DNA of 64,000 nt from Chloroflexota bacterium (lineage in GTDB: Bacteria > Chloroflexota > Dehalococcoidia > Lucifugimonadales > Lucifugimonadaceae), in assembly GCA_002721615.1 (NCBI GenBank), contig PBKW01000012.1:109809-173808 (forward strand). The letters run 5' to 3'. Below the pieces are notes generated by a model. It worked only from the letters and a program-made list of their open reading frames with translations, had not been told where the DNA came from and made no database searches. Both the position numbers and the translations under genes were made by a program. Below, in pieces: positions 45,561-55,093 of this stretch. Every line of letters begins with the position of its first letter. The first letter of the stretch is position 1.

Positions 45561-47347
45561 AGATTGATCATTATATAAATACTGATGTTTTGGTGATAGG
45601 CGGAGGGATAGCTGCAACAAGAGCAGCACTTTCATCTGCTGAAAACGGAGCCAAAACTACAATGGTTATAAAAAAAGAATTAGGAAAATCGGGTTCAACA
45701 AACTGGCCAAGAAAAGGTATGTACGGATCCGCTTGGCAAGCAGCTGATGGATGCGGAGGTGATTCAGATTCTCCTGAAGTTCATTACAAAGATATTATGA
45801 ATTCATCTCTTGGAATGGCAGATGCAAAACTAGCAAAAATTTTATCCGAAGAATCCCCTGAAAGACTTAGAGAACTTGAAAACTGGGGATTTAAGTTAGT
45901 AAAAGATCCAGAAAACAAAAAGCCTCATTATTCAGGATATTCATGCTTTGCCTCTCAACCACGTGCTCATGGAATGCTAGCTAACGCAAAGGGAGGCCAT
46001 ACAGGAAATTTAATTGAAGTGATGTCAAACAAATTGACAAATTATGATTGTGAAATTCATGAAAATATTACAATTATTGATCTAATAGTTAATGATAATC
46101 AATGTTCTGGTGCTATAGGTATAAACAAGGATGGTGATTTTATAAAATACCGATGTGGTTCTGTAATAATTGGAACTGGAGGGGCAGCACAAATTTTCCC
46201 CCTTAGCTCAACTCCTGGAGATATCACAGGAGACGGATATGCAATGGCATTTAGAGCTGGAGCTTCACTAACCAATCTAGAATTTATGCAATATATGGTT
46301 AAAACGATTTACAGTGGATCTAAAAATTTACAAACCTTAGTAGATTCCCAAGTAGGCGGGACATTTTGGACATTAAACCCAAAATTAATTGATATAAATG
46401 GAAAAAACATTCTTGAAGAAATACTTCCAGAAAATATTAATGAATCTGAATCATTTGAAATGCGTACTAATCATTATCCTTTCAGTAGCAGAGATTCATC
46501 AAAATGGATCGATATAAGTATCCAAAGATGTATTAGATCAGGAAATGCCTCAAAAAAAGGAGGAGTAATTGTAGATTTTTCAGAAATAGATTTAAAAAAT
46601 ATCAAACAGTCAAAACCTCAACATAGCCCAACTAAATCTGTAGCAACCACTTTATTAGGAAATGATGAAAATAAACAAATTGATGTTACTCACTCAGCAC
46701 ATGCTGTAAATGGAGGAATAGTAGTCGATGAATGGGGTGCTACAGAAATTGATGGATTATTTGCTGTTGGAGAAACTATTGCTGGACCTCATGGAGCAGA
46801 TAGGCTTGGAGGAGGAATGATTTCACAATCTTGTGTATATGGAAAAAGAACTGGAGAAAAAGCAGCTAGTTACTCATCTGAAATAAATTCAATAAATGAT
46901 CACCATGAAGAAATTCAAATAAGATTAGAAAAATTTAAAAATTCCAATGGTCCAAGTTACAACACAATTAGAAAAGAATTAAAAACATTAGCAAAAGATA
47001 ACTTGATTGTTGAAAGAAATGGTAAAGGATTGGATTTTATGGACAAAAGGATAAATGAATTAATAAATGAAGAAATTATTAATTCCCCTTTTTCAAGAAA
47101 CATTAGTTTAATAAAAAACTTAGAAACTGAAAATCTTCTTACTGTAGCAAAATTAATGGTTAAATCAGCAAAAATGAGAAAAGAAAGCAGGGGAAGCCAT
47201 TGTAGATCGGATTATCAAAATATTGATAATAAATCATGGAATAAATCAATTTTTTGGAATCTAGAAAATGGAAAACTCAAATACGAATTAAAGCAATATC
47301 GTCAAGATCCCAATAATGTCAAACAACTATCTAAAATAAAAACATGA
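45557..47347 (+). CDS. FAD-binding flavoprotein of the fumarate reductase/succinate dehydrogenase type
   Basis: The 596-residue protein starts 'TDVLVIGGGIAATRAALSSA' (FAD dinucleotide fold) and has 'HGMLANAKGGHTGNLIEVM', 'VIIGTGGAAQIFPL', 'GDITGDGYAMAFRAGASLTN', 'HSAHAVNGGIVVDEWGATEI' and 'RLGGGMISQSCVYGKRTGEK'. The C-terminal helical domain 'VKSAKMRKESRGSHCRSDY' is typical of the SdhA/FrdA/L-aspartate oxidase superfamily. It lies with CoA-ester enzymes, so it may reduce or oxidise an alpha,beta-unsaturated acid; there is no iron-sulfur subunit next to it. Confidence 0.85.
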   Translation: MKIDHYINTDVLVIGGGIAATRAALSSAENGAKTTMVIKKELGKSGSTNWPRKGMYGSAWQAADGCGGDSDSPEVHYKDIMNSSLGMADAKLAKILSEESPERLRELENWGFKLVKDPENKKPHYSGYSCFASQPRAHGMLANAKGGHTGNLIEVMSNKLTNYDCEIHENITIIDLIVNDNQCSGAIGINKDGDFIKYRCGSVIIGTGGAAQIFPLSSTPGDITGDGYAMAFRAGASLTNLEFMQYMVKTIYSGSKNLQTLVDSQVGGTFWTLNPKLIDINGKNILEEILPENINESESFEMRTNHYPFSSRDSSKWIDISIQRCIRSGNASKKGGVIVDFSEIDLKNIKQSKPQHSPTKSVATTLLGNDENKQIDVTHSAHAVNGGIVVDEWGATEIDGLFAVGETIAGPHGADRLGGGMISQSCVYGKRTGEKAASYSSEINSINDHHEEIQIRLEKFKNSNGPSYNTIRKELKTLAKDNLIVERNGKGLDFMDKRINELINEEIINSPFSRNISLIKNLETENLLTVAKLMVKSAKMRKESRGSHCRSDYQNIDNKSWNKSIFWNLENGKLKYELKQYRQDPNNVKQLSKIKT

Positions 47348-47379
47348 ATCAATTAGTACAACAAAAAGAAGGTTTCTAA

Positions 47380-48501
47380 ATGAAAATTAAAGATGTAAGA
47401 ACATCAAAAATTAAGCTTGTTGAACATCTAGGTGAAGTAGAGCCAGCTTGGACTCCTGGAACAGCATCTATAACATCTACAATTGGAGGATATAATTTTA
47501 CTGAAATTGAATTAGATTCAGGAGAGGTAGGTATTGGCCCTGTATGTGATGAAATAACAATTCAAGATTCAAAAGAATATCTTGTCGGCAAAAGCCCAAA
47601 TAATGTGAAGCATCACTATAAATATTTAATGTATAGGACAAGAAATGTGCCATATAACGGGTTGGCTGGAATAGATATTGCTTTGTGGGATTTAAGAGGA
47701 AAGATTCATGGAAAATCAATATCTGAAATGTTAGGCAAAAAGAAATATAAATTAATTCCCTATGCAAGTTATGTAATATTATCTGATCCTGATGAAAGAG
47801 CTGAAATGTCTAAATCAATGATTGAAGAAGGATGGAAAGCAATTAAAGTGAGGCTTCATCATGATGATGAAGAATTGGATGTTTTAACAATTAAAAAAAT
47901 CCAAGAAATATCTAAAGGAAAACTTGATATTTTAGTTGACGCTAATCAAGCTCAATCACCATACCCTTGGCAGCCTGGAGTAATTTGGGATTTGAACAGA
48001 GCAAAAAGAATGAATCAAAAAATGCATGAATTAGGTTGTTATTGGCTTGAAGAACCTAGGCCAAGGTATAACTTTGGTGAGCTAAGTGAATTAGTAGCAA
48101 TGAATATGACAAAAATAGCAGGTGGTGAAAATAATACTGTTATTTCTGATTTTTACGAAATGATAAATAAAAATAGTTATGATATTTTGCAGCCAGAATC
48201 TATGGTGATGGGTGGAATAACTCCTTTAATTGAAATTGGAGAAATAGCAAAAAAATACAATAAAGAAATTGTTCCTCATCACGGAGGAGGTGACTTGGGG
48301 GTGGTTGCTCATATGCATTTATTGGCAACCTGGGACAACTCTCCATATTGTGAGATGTTAAATGACCCTCCATTAAGTAGTTATAAAAATAAATTCTTTA
48401 TATTTAATGAAAACCTAGAAGTTATAAATGGAGAAATTAAGGTGCCTAATGAGCCAGGACTTGGTGTTAGCATAAAAGAAGATTTAATAATTAGAGAATA
48501 A
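47380..48501 (+). CDS. Mandelate racemase/muconate lactonizing enzyme-family protein
   Basis: The 373-residue enolase-superfamily enzyme has an apparently complete active site: Lys in 'AIKVRLHHDD', metal ligands in 'ILVDANQAQ', 'WLEEPRPR' and 'IAGGENN', the Asp in 'DILQPESMVMGGIT' and the His in 'IVPHHGGGDLGV'. A sugar-acid dehydratase or racemase role is likely. It follows the flavoprotein gene by 32 bases as the end of the catabolic-looking run. Contrast the altered paralogue at 39434-40570. Confidence 0.88.
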   Translation: MKIKDVRTSKIKLVEHLGEVEPAWTPGTASITSTIGGYNFTEIELDSGEVGIGPVCDEITIQDSKEYLVGKSPNNVKHHYKYLMYRTRNVPYNGLAGIDIALWDLRGKIHGKSISEMLGKKKYKLIPYASYVILSDPDERAEMSKSMIEEGWKAIKVRLHHDDEELDVLTIKKIQEISKGKLDILVDANQAQSPYPWQPGVIWDLNRAKRMNQKMHELGCYWLEEPRPRYNFGELSELVAMNMTKIAGGENNTVISDFYEMINKNSYDILQPESMVMGGITPLIEIGEIAKKYNKEIVPHHGGGDLGVVAHMHLLATWDNSPYCEMLNDPPLSSYKNKFFIFNENLEVINGEIKVPNEPGLGVSIKEDLIIRE

Positions 48502-48557
48502 TAGAAAAATAAAAAATTAATCCCCAAATAAATAACTAATTCAGATATCATGAAAAC

Positions 48558-48764
48558 ATGAATAAACTGAATTCTTCTAATATTTTCTTAGGAGAATATA
48601 GAAAATATTTGTTAATGTTACTAAATATTTTATTAGTAGTCTTTGTTCTACTCGAGATTATTATATTGAATAATCTAAGATCAAAATTTGAAATTCTAAC
48701 AGCAGGAACAGAATACTGCAGGACATGTAGTCAGAAAGGTGGAAATTTTTCTAGAGGTTGGTAA
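48558..48764 (+). CDS. Small single-TM protein, paralogue C of a three-member family
   Basis: The 68-residue protein has a short N-terminal part, the membrane helix 'KYLLMLLNILLVVFVLLEII' and a tail with a CxxC ('TEYCRTCSQKGGNFSRGW'). The helix matches those at 24691-24909 and 25227-25442 with the same in-membrane Asn and Glu. It shares one base with the next start (TAATG), so it is translationally coupled to a coiled-coil lipoprotein. Confidence 0.6.
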   Translation: MNKLNSSNIFLGEYRKYLLMLLNILLVVFVLLEIIILNNLRSKFEILTAGTEYCRTCSQKGGNFSRGW

Positions 48765-49177
48765 TGACAAAACTATTATTACTATCAATAATCCTCATAT
48801 GTTTAATTGTATCTTGTAGAGAAACAATTGATGATTCTCAATGGAAATCAGGTATTGAAGAAAAAATTAAAACTCTAGAGTCTAAGAAAGATATGCCAAT
48901 GATGCATGATGAGGATATGGAAAAAATGATGGGTATGGGAGAATTAAAAGAAAAGATCTCTGCACTTGAATCTGAAGTATCTAAAATGTCTAAAATAATA
49001 GATGTTCAAATGATGGGAGACAGAGTCTTAAATGAGACTTTAGTAAACTTCAAATCTGATATCTCTAAATTAGAAGAAGCCAATAAAGAATTAATGAACG
49101 CCTTAAAACCAACATTTGAATCAATATCCAGAGATATTAACAATCTATCTAAAAGAATTGAAGAATTAGAAAAATAA
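48764..49177 (+). CDS. Coiled-coil lipoprotein
   Basis: I choose the ATG at 48764, which shares a base with the preceding stop and has AGAGG six bases upstream. The signal is 'KLLLLSIILICLIVSC' with the lipidated Cys near residue 18. The mature part is Met-rich in the middle ('MPMMHDEDMEKMMGMGE') and then a long heptad-type helix to the end. The Met/His-rich stretch could bind copper, which is inference only. Confidence 0.65.
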   Translation: MTKLLLLSIILICLIVSCRETIDDSQWKSGIEEKIKTLESKKDMPMMHDEDMEKMMGMGELKEKISALESEVSKMSKIIDVQMMGDRVLNETLVNFKSDISKLEEANKELMNALKPTFESISRDINNLSKRIEELEK

Positions 49178-49273
49178 CACTCCTTTTATTTAATGTAAAT
49201 AATAACTTTAGTATTGTTCATTTTTATTACAATATATACTTGATCTTTTAATATAAAAAGCAAGAGAGTAGAA

Positions 49274-50659
49274 ATGCCAAATCAAAGACCAAATTTTATA
49301 GTTTTTTTAACAGACGACCAAGGATATGGTGATCTTTCATGCATGGGAGCTACAGATTTTAAAACACCTTCTTTAGATAAATTAGCTTCAGAAGGAATTA
49401 GGTTTACTGATTGGTATACAAATTGTCCAGTTTGTAGTCCTGCTAGAGCTTCTTTGCTTACTGGAAGATATCCTGGTAATACAGGAATAAGAGGAATTCT
49501 TCCAGGACACAGAAAAACAGTAGGCCTTCCCCAGACTACTCCCACAATAGCAAAATTGTTAAAATCAGAAGGATATAACACTGCAATGGTTGGTAAATGG
49601 CACCTTGGAGTGGATGAAAAATCCAGACCACATAATCATGGGTTTGATGACTGGTTTGGATTTTTAGCAGGGAATGTCGATTACTATTCTCACATTTATT
49701 ACTATGGAGCCAATACCAAAGATAAAATTATGCCACAAATTAACCCTACTCATGATCTCTGGGAAAATAACAATGAAGTTTGGATGGATGGAGAATATTT
49801 CACTGAAATAATAGCTAAAAAATGCATAGCCTATTTAAGAAAAATGAGCAAAAAAGATAAACCTTTTTTTCTTTATGTACCCTTTAATGCCCCTCATTAT
49901 CCTATGCATGCTCCTAAAAAATACATGGACAGATTTTCAGAACTTCCTTGGGATAGACAAGTCATGGCTGCAATGTTAAGTGCAATGGATGATGCTGTAG
50001 GAGATATAATGGATGAGATAGAGAGATTAGGTCATACCAAAAACACTTTGACATTTTTTACTTCAGACAATGGCCCTTCTAGAGAAACTAGAAATTGGTT
50101 GGATGGAAATCTTGATCCTTATTACGGAGGTACAGCAGGAAAATTTAAAGGTCATAAAGGAAGTTTGTTTGAAGGTGGAATAAGGGAACCAGGAATAATG
50201 CATTGGCCATCTAAAATCAAAAAAGGAATTGTATCAAGCGAACCATGTGCTTCGATGGATATAGCACCGACATTACTGGATGCGATAGGCGTCGATTTAG
50301 ATAAGTATTCACTAGATGGGAAAAGTCTTTTAGAAATAGAAAAAGGAAATCCTAAAGACGAAGAAAGAATTTTATTTTGGGAATTTTTAGATCAAACTGC
50401 AGTCAGAAAAGGGAAATGGAAATTAGTATTAAAAGGAAAATTAATTGAATCTTATGGAGATGTCCCTGAAGTTCACCTTGCTAATCTAGAAGAAGACATT
50501 AGTGAGTCTAATAATTTAGTTGATGAAGAACCTGAAATTACAAAAGAATTGAGAAATTTAGCTGAAAATTGGAGGAAAGCAATAGAAGAAAAATGGATAA
50601 AAGAATATAGTTCACCTAACGAAGAACAAAGACTTAATACTCAAATGGGATTAAGATAG
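49274..50659 (+). CDS. Sulfatase (arylsulfatase family)
   Basis: The 461-residue type I sulfatase has 'NFIVFLTDDQGYGDLSCMGA' with metal ligands D14 and D15, and the formylglycine motif 'CSPARASLLTGRYPG' with C54. Further motifs are 'MVGKWHLGVDEKSRPHNHGF' and 'FFTSDNGPSRETRNW', and 'KGSLFEGGIREPGIMHWPSK'. No signal peptide is seen, so it may be cytoplasmic. It probably releases sulfate from organic sulfate esters, a common marine substrate class. The activating FGly enzyme is not in the window. Confidence 0.9.
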   Translation: MPNQRPNFIVFLTDDQGYGDLSCMGATDFKTPSLDKLASEGIRFTDWYTNCPVCSPARASLLTGRYPGNTGIRGILPGHRKTVGLPQTTPTIAKLLKSEGYNTAMVGKWHLGVDEKSRPHNHGFDDWFGFLAGNVDYYSHIYYYGANTKDKIMPQINPTHDLWENNNEVWMDGEYFTEIIAKKCIAYLRKMSKKDKPFFLYVPFNAPHYPMHAPKKYMDRFSELPWDRQVMAAMLSAMDDAVGDIMDEIERLGHTKNTLTFFTSDNGPSRETRNWLDGNLDPYYGGTAGKFKGHKGSLFEGGIREPGIMHWPSKIKKGIVSSEPCASMDIAPTLLDAIGVDLDKYSLDGKSLLEIEKGNPKDEERILFWEFLDQTAVRKGKWKLVLKGKLIESYGDVPEVHLANLEEDISESNNLVDEEPEITKELRNLAENWRKAIEEKWIKEYSSPNEEQRLNTQMGLR

Positions 50660-50736
50660 AAATAATGAATACCTAAGGAAATAGAATAGATAGAATCAGA
50701 GCCAGATTGGAAAAAAGAATTTGCTAAAGGATAAAA

Positions 50737-50868
50737 ATGTTTATAGATGAAGATAAAAATATTAATAAAGAAACAATTGAGACTATTCATATAGACCCTG
50801 CAACAGGTGAAAAATTTAATGCTTCAGAATATTGGAAAAATAAAAGAAAAGGTAGAAAACTCATATAA
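50737..50868 (+). CDS. Short acidic/basic protein, possibly frameshifted
   Basis: A 43-residue frame starts at an ATG with AAAGGA upstream and reads 'DEDKNINKETIETIHIDPAT', then 'EKFNASEYWKNKRKGRK'. It ends at 50868, but the neighbouring frame continues with 'THIIIHDYDATGSSETRNQE' and a Glu/Asp tail to 50945. One extra A in the run at 50856-50859 would join them into about 69 residues. The stretch 50660-50958 holds nothing else I can support. Confidence 0.35.
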   Translation: MFIDEDKNINKETIETIHIDPATGEKFNASEYWKNKRKGRKLI

Positions 50869-50958
50869 TAATTCATGACTATGATGCTACAGGTAGTTCT
50901 GAGACAAGGAATCAAGAAGAAACAGAGGAAGATGACGAAAAATAAGGTATAAAAAACA

Positions 50959-51561
50959 CTAGATATCTTTTAATCGAATATAATTTTCTGGTTTCCTTCT
51001 ACGTTGAACCACACTATGAAATAATACAAAAAAGGCAACTAACGGAATAGATAAAATATAACTTAGTGTGATTTCAGTTTGAGTTAATATAGTAAGTGCC
51101 ACAAATACGATAATTGCAAAAGGAACAGCAATCAATGTTGGATGATCATAATGTCTAGTAATAGTGCCCCATAAAACCAAAAATATAATAAAACAAATTA
51201 AAAAAGATATTACAGAAATCCCTAACATTAACCCTATAAGAATAGCGAGTCCGTCTCCTCCTCTAAATTTAGTAAAAACAGAATTCCAATGACCAAAAAT
51301 ACAGAAAAGACAGACAAATAAAAATTCTATATTAGATACAGAAAAATAATCGGCAATAAATATTATTGTAATTCCCTTTAAAATATCTAAAGTCAAAACC
51401 AAAACACCTAATCTTCGTGAAACTACTCTAAATACATTTGTAGTTCCTGCCTGTTGAGTTCCAACTTTAAAGATATCAATACCTTTAATTTTGCTTATAA
51501 TGAAAGCAGACGGTAACGATCCTACTAAATAAGCAAATATTATTAAATATATAAAATTCAA
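50959..51561 (-). CDS. plsY: Acyl-phosphate:glycerol-3-phosphate acyltransferase
   Basis: This membrane enzyme makes lysophosphatidic acid from acyl-phosphate. The 200-residue protein has about five membrane segments and 'AYLVGSLPSAFIISKIKGID', 'AGTTNVFRVVSRRLGVLVLT' and 'GHWNSVFTKFRGGDGLAIL'. The last block usually reads FKGGKGVAT, so Asp replaces a conserved Lys here. Confidence 0.88.
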   Translation of the reverse strand: MNFIYLIIFAYLVGSLPSAFIISKIKGIDIFKVGTQQAGTTNVFRVVSRRLGVLVLTLDILKGITIIFIADYFSVSNIEFLFVCLFCIFGHWNSVFTKFRGGDGLAILIGLMLGISVISFLICFIIFLVLWGTITRHYDHPTLIAVPFAIIVFVALTILTQTEITLSYILSIPLVAFFVLFHSVVQRRRKPENYIRLKDI

Positions 51562-51615
51562 TTTCTTAACCTAACTAATAAATGATGAGTATTACTATTT
51601 TTATAATTAAATATT

Positions 51616-52029
51616 CTAGTCTGATGAATATATAAATTGTTCAACCTTTTCTACATCATCAGATAGGCTTTGATGTGCAGGGCAATTTAATGCTGAGAGT
51701 TCTAAATTTCTTCTATGTTTTTCAGGAATATTGTCATGAAAAGTAATAGTTATTTCTATTTTTTTAACTCGTCTAGGGCTTTGATTCATTTCTTTTTTTA
51801 CAGAACAAGTGACTTTTCCTAATTTCAATCCGAACTGATTAGCAGCAATTCCCAAAGTTGTCATCATACAACTTCCTACTGAAACAGCTAATAAATCAGT
51901 AGGAGCAAAAGTCCTACCTAATCCTTGATTATCTAATGGAGCATCAGTAATCAACTTTGTATCTGTCGATAAATGAGTAACTTCCGTTCTTAGTTCATCC
52001 AACAATTCAATCTTAAATTGGTTTTCCAT
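51616..52029 (-). CDS. OsmC/Ohr-family protein, second copy
   Basis: The 137-residue OsmC-fold protein has the reactive Cys pair in 'SVGSCMMTTLGIAANQFGL' and 'ALNCPAHQSLSDD'. It is a full-length paralogue of 20827-21240. A Shine-Dalgarno AGGAG precedes its ATG. It lies just downstream of hom on the same strand (23-base gap). Confidence 0.88.
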   Translation of the reverse strand: MENQFKIELLDELRTEVTHLSTDTKLITDAPLDNQGLGRTFAPTDLLAVSVGSCMMTTLGIAANQFGLKLGKVTCSVKKEMNQSPRRVKKIEITITFHDNIPEKHRRNLELSALNCPAHQSLSDDVEKVEQFIYSSD

Positions 52030-52052
52030 ATTCTCCTACTAGGATTAACAAA

Positions 52053-53360
52053 TCAATTCTGTACTCTAATTAACAAAGGATCTTGTTGAACAACTTTTAA
52101 TAATGATATGCTTTTCACTACATCTTGTATATTTTTCTCGATAGATGAATGAGTCATTATTACTAAATCAACAAACTGATTATCTGGATAAAGATCTTTT
52201 TGAATTACTGAAGCAATACTAATTTTGTTCTTTGAAAATATTTCAGCTATTTGAGCTAAAACACCTGGCTGATCAACCACAACTAATCTTAGATAATATT
52301 TATTAATATCCTGATCTATGGTTCTGATTTTTAAGTTTTGATTGAGAAATAGCATGTCTGATTGTCTCGAATCAAATAGACTCATCAGGTCTCCTAAAAC
52401 AGCACTAGTAGTAGAATTATTTCCAGCACCCTCACCTTGTATCCATAATTTTCCTATTAAATCTCCCTCGATTTCTATTACATTATAATTTCTGTCTACT
52501 TTTGCCATAGGATCATTAATAGGAATTAGAATCGGATGTACTTTAGCAAAGATTGTAGATCCTTCTTTTTCAGCAAATGCAAGAAGTTTGATATTTAGAT
52601 CAAGTTCTTTTGCATATTCAAAATCTTTATTAGTAATTCCTCTGATTCCATCAACATAAATTGATTCTAGAGGAATTTCTGACTTAAATGCTAATGCTCC
52701 CAAGATAGCAATCTTGAATTTCGCATCAAAACCATCAACATCATTAGTAGGATCTGATTCAGCAAAACCTAAATTTTGAGCTTCTTTTAACACATCTTCA
52801 AAATTGGAGCCATCTTCTGACATCTTACTTAAAATATAATTTGATGTACCATTAATAATTCCTCTAATATTTCTAATTTGATTTTGTCTACTTAATTCGA
52901 GTACTAATTCAATAATTGGTATCCCTGCACCCACAGAAGCTTCAAACTTGATTTTTGAATTATATTTATTGGAGAGATGTAATAATTCGTCAATCTGCTT
53001 TGAAATTAACTCTTTGTTTGCTGTAATAACATGCTTTCCAGCAATTAAAGATTTTTTAACATATTCAGAAGCAGGTCCTACTCCTCCTATCAATTCTATA
53101 ACTACATCTATATTTTCATCTTCAATAATTTTCTCTGGCACATCAACCAGATCAAATGCGATTTTACGATTCCCTACATTAAACTTTTTATTTTTTAAAG
53201 CAAGATTATAATATTTTTCCAAATCCCTCACTAATACGGTTTTAAGATTAAATATTTGATTAAATTTATCATTTTGTAATAATTCTTCAGCAACTTTTGT
53301 TCCTATATTACCTAAACCTATAAGACCAATATTAAAGATTTGTTTTTCTATATTCTTCAT
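52053..53360 (-). CDS. hom: Homoserine dehydrogenase
   Basis: The 435-residue protein has the NAD(P) fold 'NIGLIGLGNIGTKVAEELLQ' at the start, 'VITANKELISKQIDELLHLS', the substrate region 'EASVGAGIPIIELVLEL', 'GIINGTSNYILSKM' and 'NDVDGFDAKFKIAILGALAF'. The C-terminal ACT domain near residues 350-430 ('LRLVVVDQPGVLAQIAEIFS') implies threonine feedback. Its product supplies thrC at the other end of the window after phosphorylation. Confidence 0.95.
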   Translation of the reverse strand: MKNIEKQIFNIGLIGLGNIGTKVAEELLQNDKFNQIFNLKTVLVRDLEKYYNLALKNKKFNVGNRKIAFDLVDVPEKIIEDENIDVVIELIGGVGPASEYVKKSLIAGKHVITANKELISKQIDELLHLSNKYNSKIKFEASVGAGIPIIELVLELSRQNQIRNIRGIINGTSNYILSKMSEDGSNFEDVLKEAQNLGFAESDPTNDVDGFDAKFKIAILGALAFKSEIPLESIYVDGIRGITNKDFEYAKELDLNIKLLAFAEKEGSTIFAKVHPILIPINDPMAKVDRNYNVIEIEGDLIGKLWIQGEGAGNNSTTSAVLGDLMSLFDSRQSDMLFLNQNLKIRTIDQDINKYYLRLVVVDQPGVLAQIAEIFSKNKISIASVIQKDLYPDNQFVDLVIMTHSSIEKNIQDVVKSISLLKVVQQDPLLIRVQN

Positions 53361-53429
53361 TTGAAAATCTTACTCTTAAAAAAATAATTTCATTAAATAT
53401 CACTATCACAATAGTACATAAAAATCTAA

Positions 53430-54488
53430 TCAAATATTTAATGAAGTATCAAATAATTCAACATCATCCCATCTATTATTCCCCATTTCTTTCATTAAAA
53501 AAATATTTTTTATCACTTCTGGATTTGCAAGTCCATGAGGAGCTTTTCCTTTCAAAATCCTTATTACATTTTCTGCTTGTTTTTTTGTCGTAAATTCTCT
53601 AGCCAAACTTGAAGAAGCTGCTGTATGAGGTGTGATTATCAAATTATTCAAATTTAATAATGGATCTTCAGCAGAGATTGGTTCTTGTTCAGTAACATCA
53701 ATACCAGCAGCAAAAATAATATTGTTTTTTAAAGCATTAAAAAGTGCAGACGGATCAATTAGTGGCCCACGAGCAGTATTTATCAATATGCAATTATCTT
53801 TCATTTTACTAAACGCTTCTTCATTAATAATGTGAAAAGTTTCTTTGTTTGAAGGAGCATGTAGTGTAATAAAATCAGATTCTTTTAGTAAAATATCTAA
53901 ATCTACTAGTTCAACGCCAAATAAATCAGCAGTAGTTCTATCGATATAAGGATCATAAGAAATAATTTTTGAGGGGCCAAAACCCTTTATTCTAGTTGAA
54001 AAAGCCTTACCAATATTTCCTAAACCAATTATTCCTACAACATTGCCTGCAATTCTTCCTAACTCTGATCTAAAAGGCTGAATCAATTCTGAGTTTTCAC
54101 TCCAATAACCTTTTTTTACTAGTTCATTTTGATCAGAAATTTTTCTTGTAATAGATAAAAGCAAAGCCATTGCATGGTCTGCAACTTCAGTAGTATTTAC
54201 ACTAGGAGTATTACATACACAAATCCCTAACTCTGTAGCAGCATCAAGATCTACAGAGTCAACTCCAACACCTCCTCTACTAACAACTTTTAAATGATTA
54301 GTTGCTTCCATTACTTTTCTGGTTGTAGGAGGATGTAGATATATTAGAGCCCCATCAGCATCTTTTAGTAACTCAATATACTCTTCTTCATTTGTACATT
54401 CTTTTTCTATTAACTCAAAACCTTCACGATAAAATAAATCTTTTACATTTGAAGCATTGTCTCCGTGAGCAATTAATGCTACTTTCAT
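53430..54488 (-). CDS. D-2-hydroxyacid dehydrogenase (SerA-like)
   Basis: The 352-residue NAD-dependent dehydrogenase has 'VGIIGLGNIGKAFSTRI' (nucleotide fold), the catalytic Arg in 'LINTARGPLIDPSALF', the Glu in 'GIDVTEQEPI' and the His in 'ITPHTAASSS'. Related enzymes include phosphoglycerate dehydrogenase and hydroxypyruvate reductase. It lacks the C-terminal regulatory domain of long SerA forms. Position next to hom does not decide the substrate. Confidence 0.85.
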   Translation of the reverse strand: MKVALIAHGDNASNVKDLFYREGFELIEKECTNEEEYIELLKDADGALIYLHPPTTRKVMEATNHLKVVSRGGVGVDSVDLDAATELGICVCNTPSVNTTEVADHAMALLLSITRKISDQNELVKKGYWSENSELIQPFRSELGRIAGNVVGIIGLGNIGKAFSTRIKGFGPSKIISYDPYIDRTTADLFGVELVDLDILLKESDFITLHAPSNKETFHIINEEAFSKMKDNCILINTARGPLIDPSALFNALKNNIIFAAGIDVTEQEPISAEDPLLNLNNLIITPHTAASSSLAREFTTKKQAENVIRILKGKAPHGLANPEVIKNIFLMKEMGNNRWDDVELFDTSLNI

Positions 54489-54575
54489 AATCTATACTCC
54501 TTTAACTCTCTATACATGTTAATTATTTACATTATTACTCGATTCCTCACTCTCAATTCCCATCCTGATGAATTA

Positions 54576-54851
54576 TTAAATAGATTCCAACCAAGTAATA
54601 GTTGGTGGTGATAATACACCAGCATTTTTCATACGTTCTTTTTGTTGAGAAGTTGTCATAAATTCTGTAATAACTTCTTTGCAGCATACTTCTGAAATAA
54701 TAATTACATTATTAGGCTTATCTACATTCTTGTGGACTTTTGAATTTATTCCTGCTTCATCACGAGCCTTTTGGGCATTAGAACTACTAAATACATTAAA
54801 AAATTTCTCAAAATTTTCTACTTCCAATGACATCAATGCTTTAATGCTCAT
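54576..54851 (-). CDS. Small dimeric alpha/beta-barrel-like protein
   Basis: I start at the ATG at 54851, which has AAAGGAG 5 bases upstream; a further upstream TTG would read through that ribosome site. The 91-residue protein contains 'ENFEKFFNVFSSSNAQKARD' and 'NNVIIISEVCCKEVITEFMT', a pattern like ferredoxin-like stress-response or antibiotic-monooxygenase barrels. No catalytic residues assigned. Confidence 0.6.
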   Translation of the reverse strand: MSIKALMSLEVENFEKFFNVFSSSNAQKARDEAGINSKVHKNVDKPNNVIIISEVCCKEVITEFMTTSQQKERMKNAGVLSPPTITWLESI

Positions 54852-55093
54852 ATCAACTCCTTTCAATTCATTTTAATAATAAATATACTATCATTTTCAA
54901 TAGATTATGTGGATGGATAAGATCTAAGTATTGAGAAAAAGAATTACTTAATTATTGACTTGTCTATATTTCAATTATCTTTCTCCAAAATAATATTTAA
55001 TTGTTATGAAAATCATTATCAGGAAAAAAGAGCTGTTCTTCACTATAAAGATTCAATTACACAAATTATTATTAATGAAATAAAATTTATTTG

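Noticed and set aside
54852..54866. A TTG start for the small barrel protein
   Set aside because: It would translate the Shine-Dalgarno AAAGGAG of the better ATG start at 54851.
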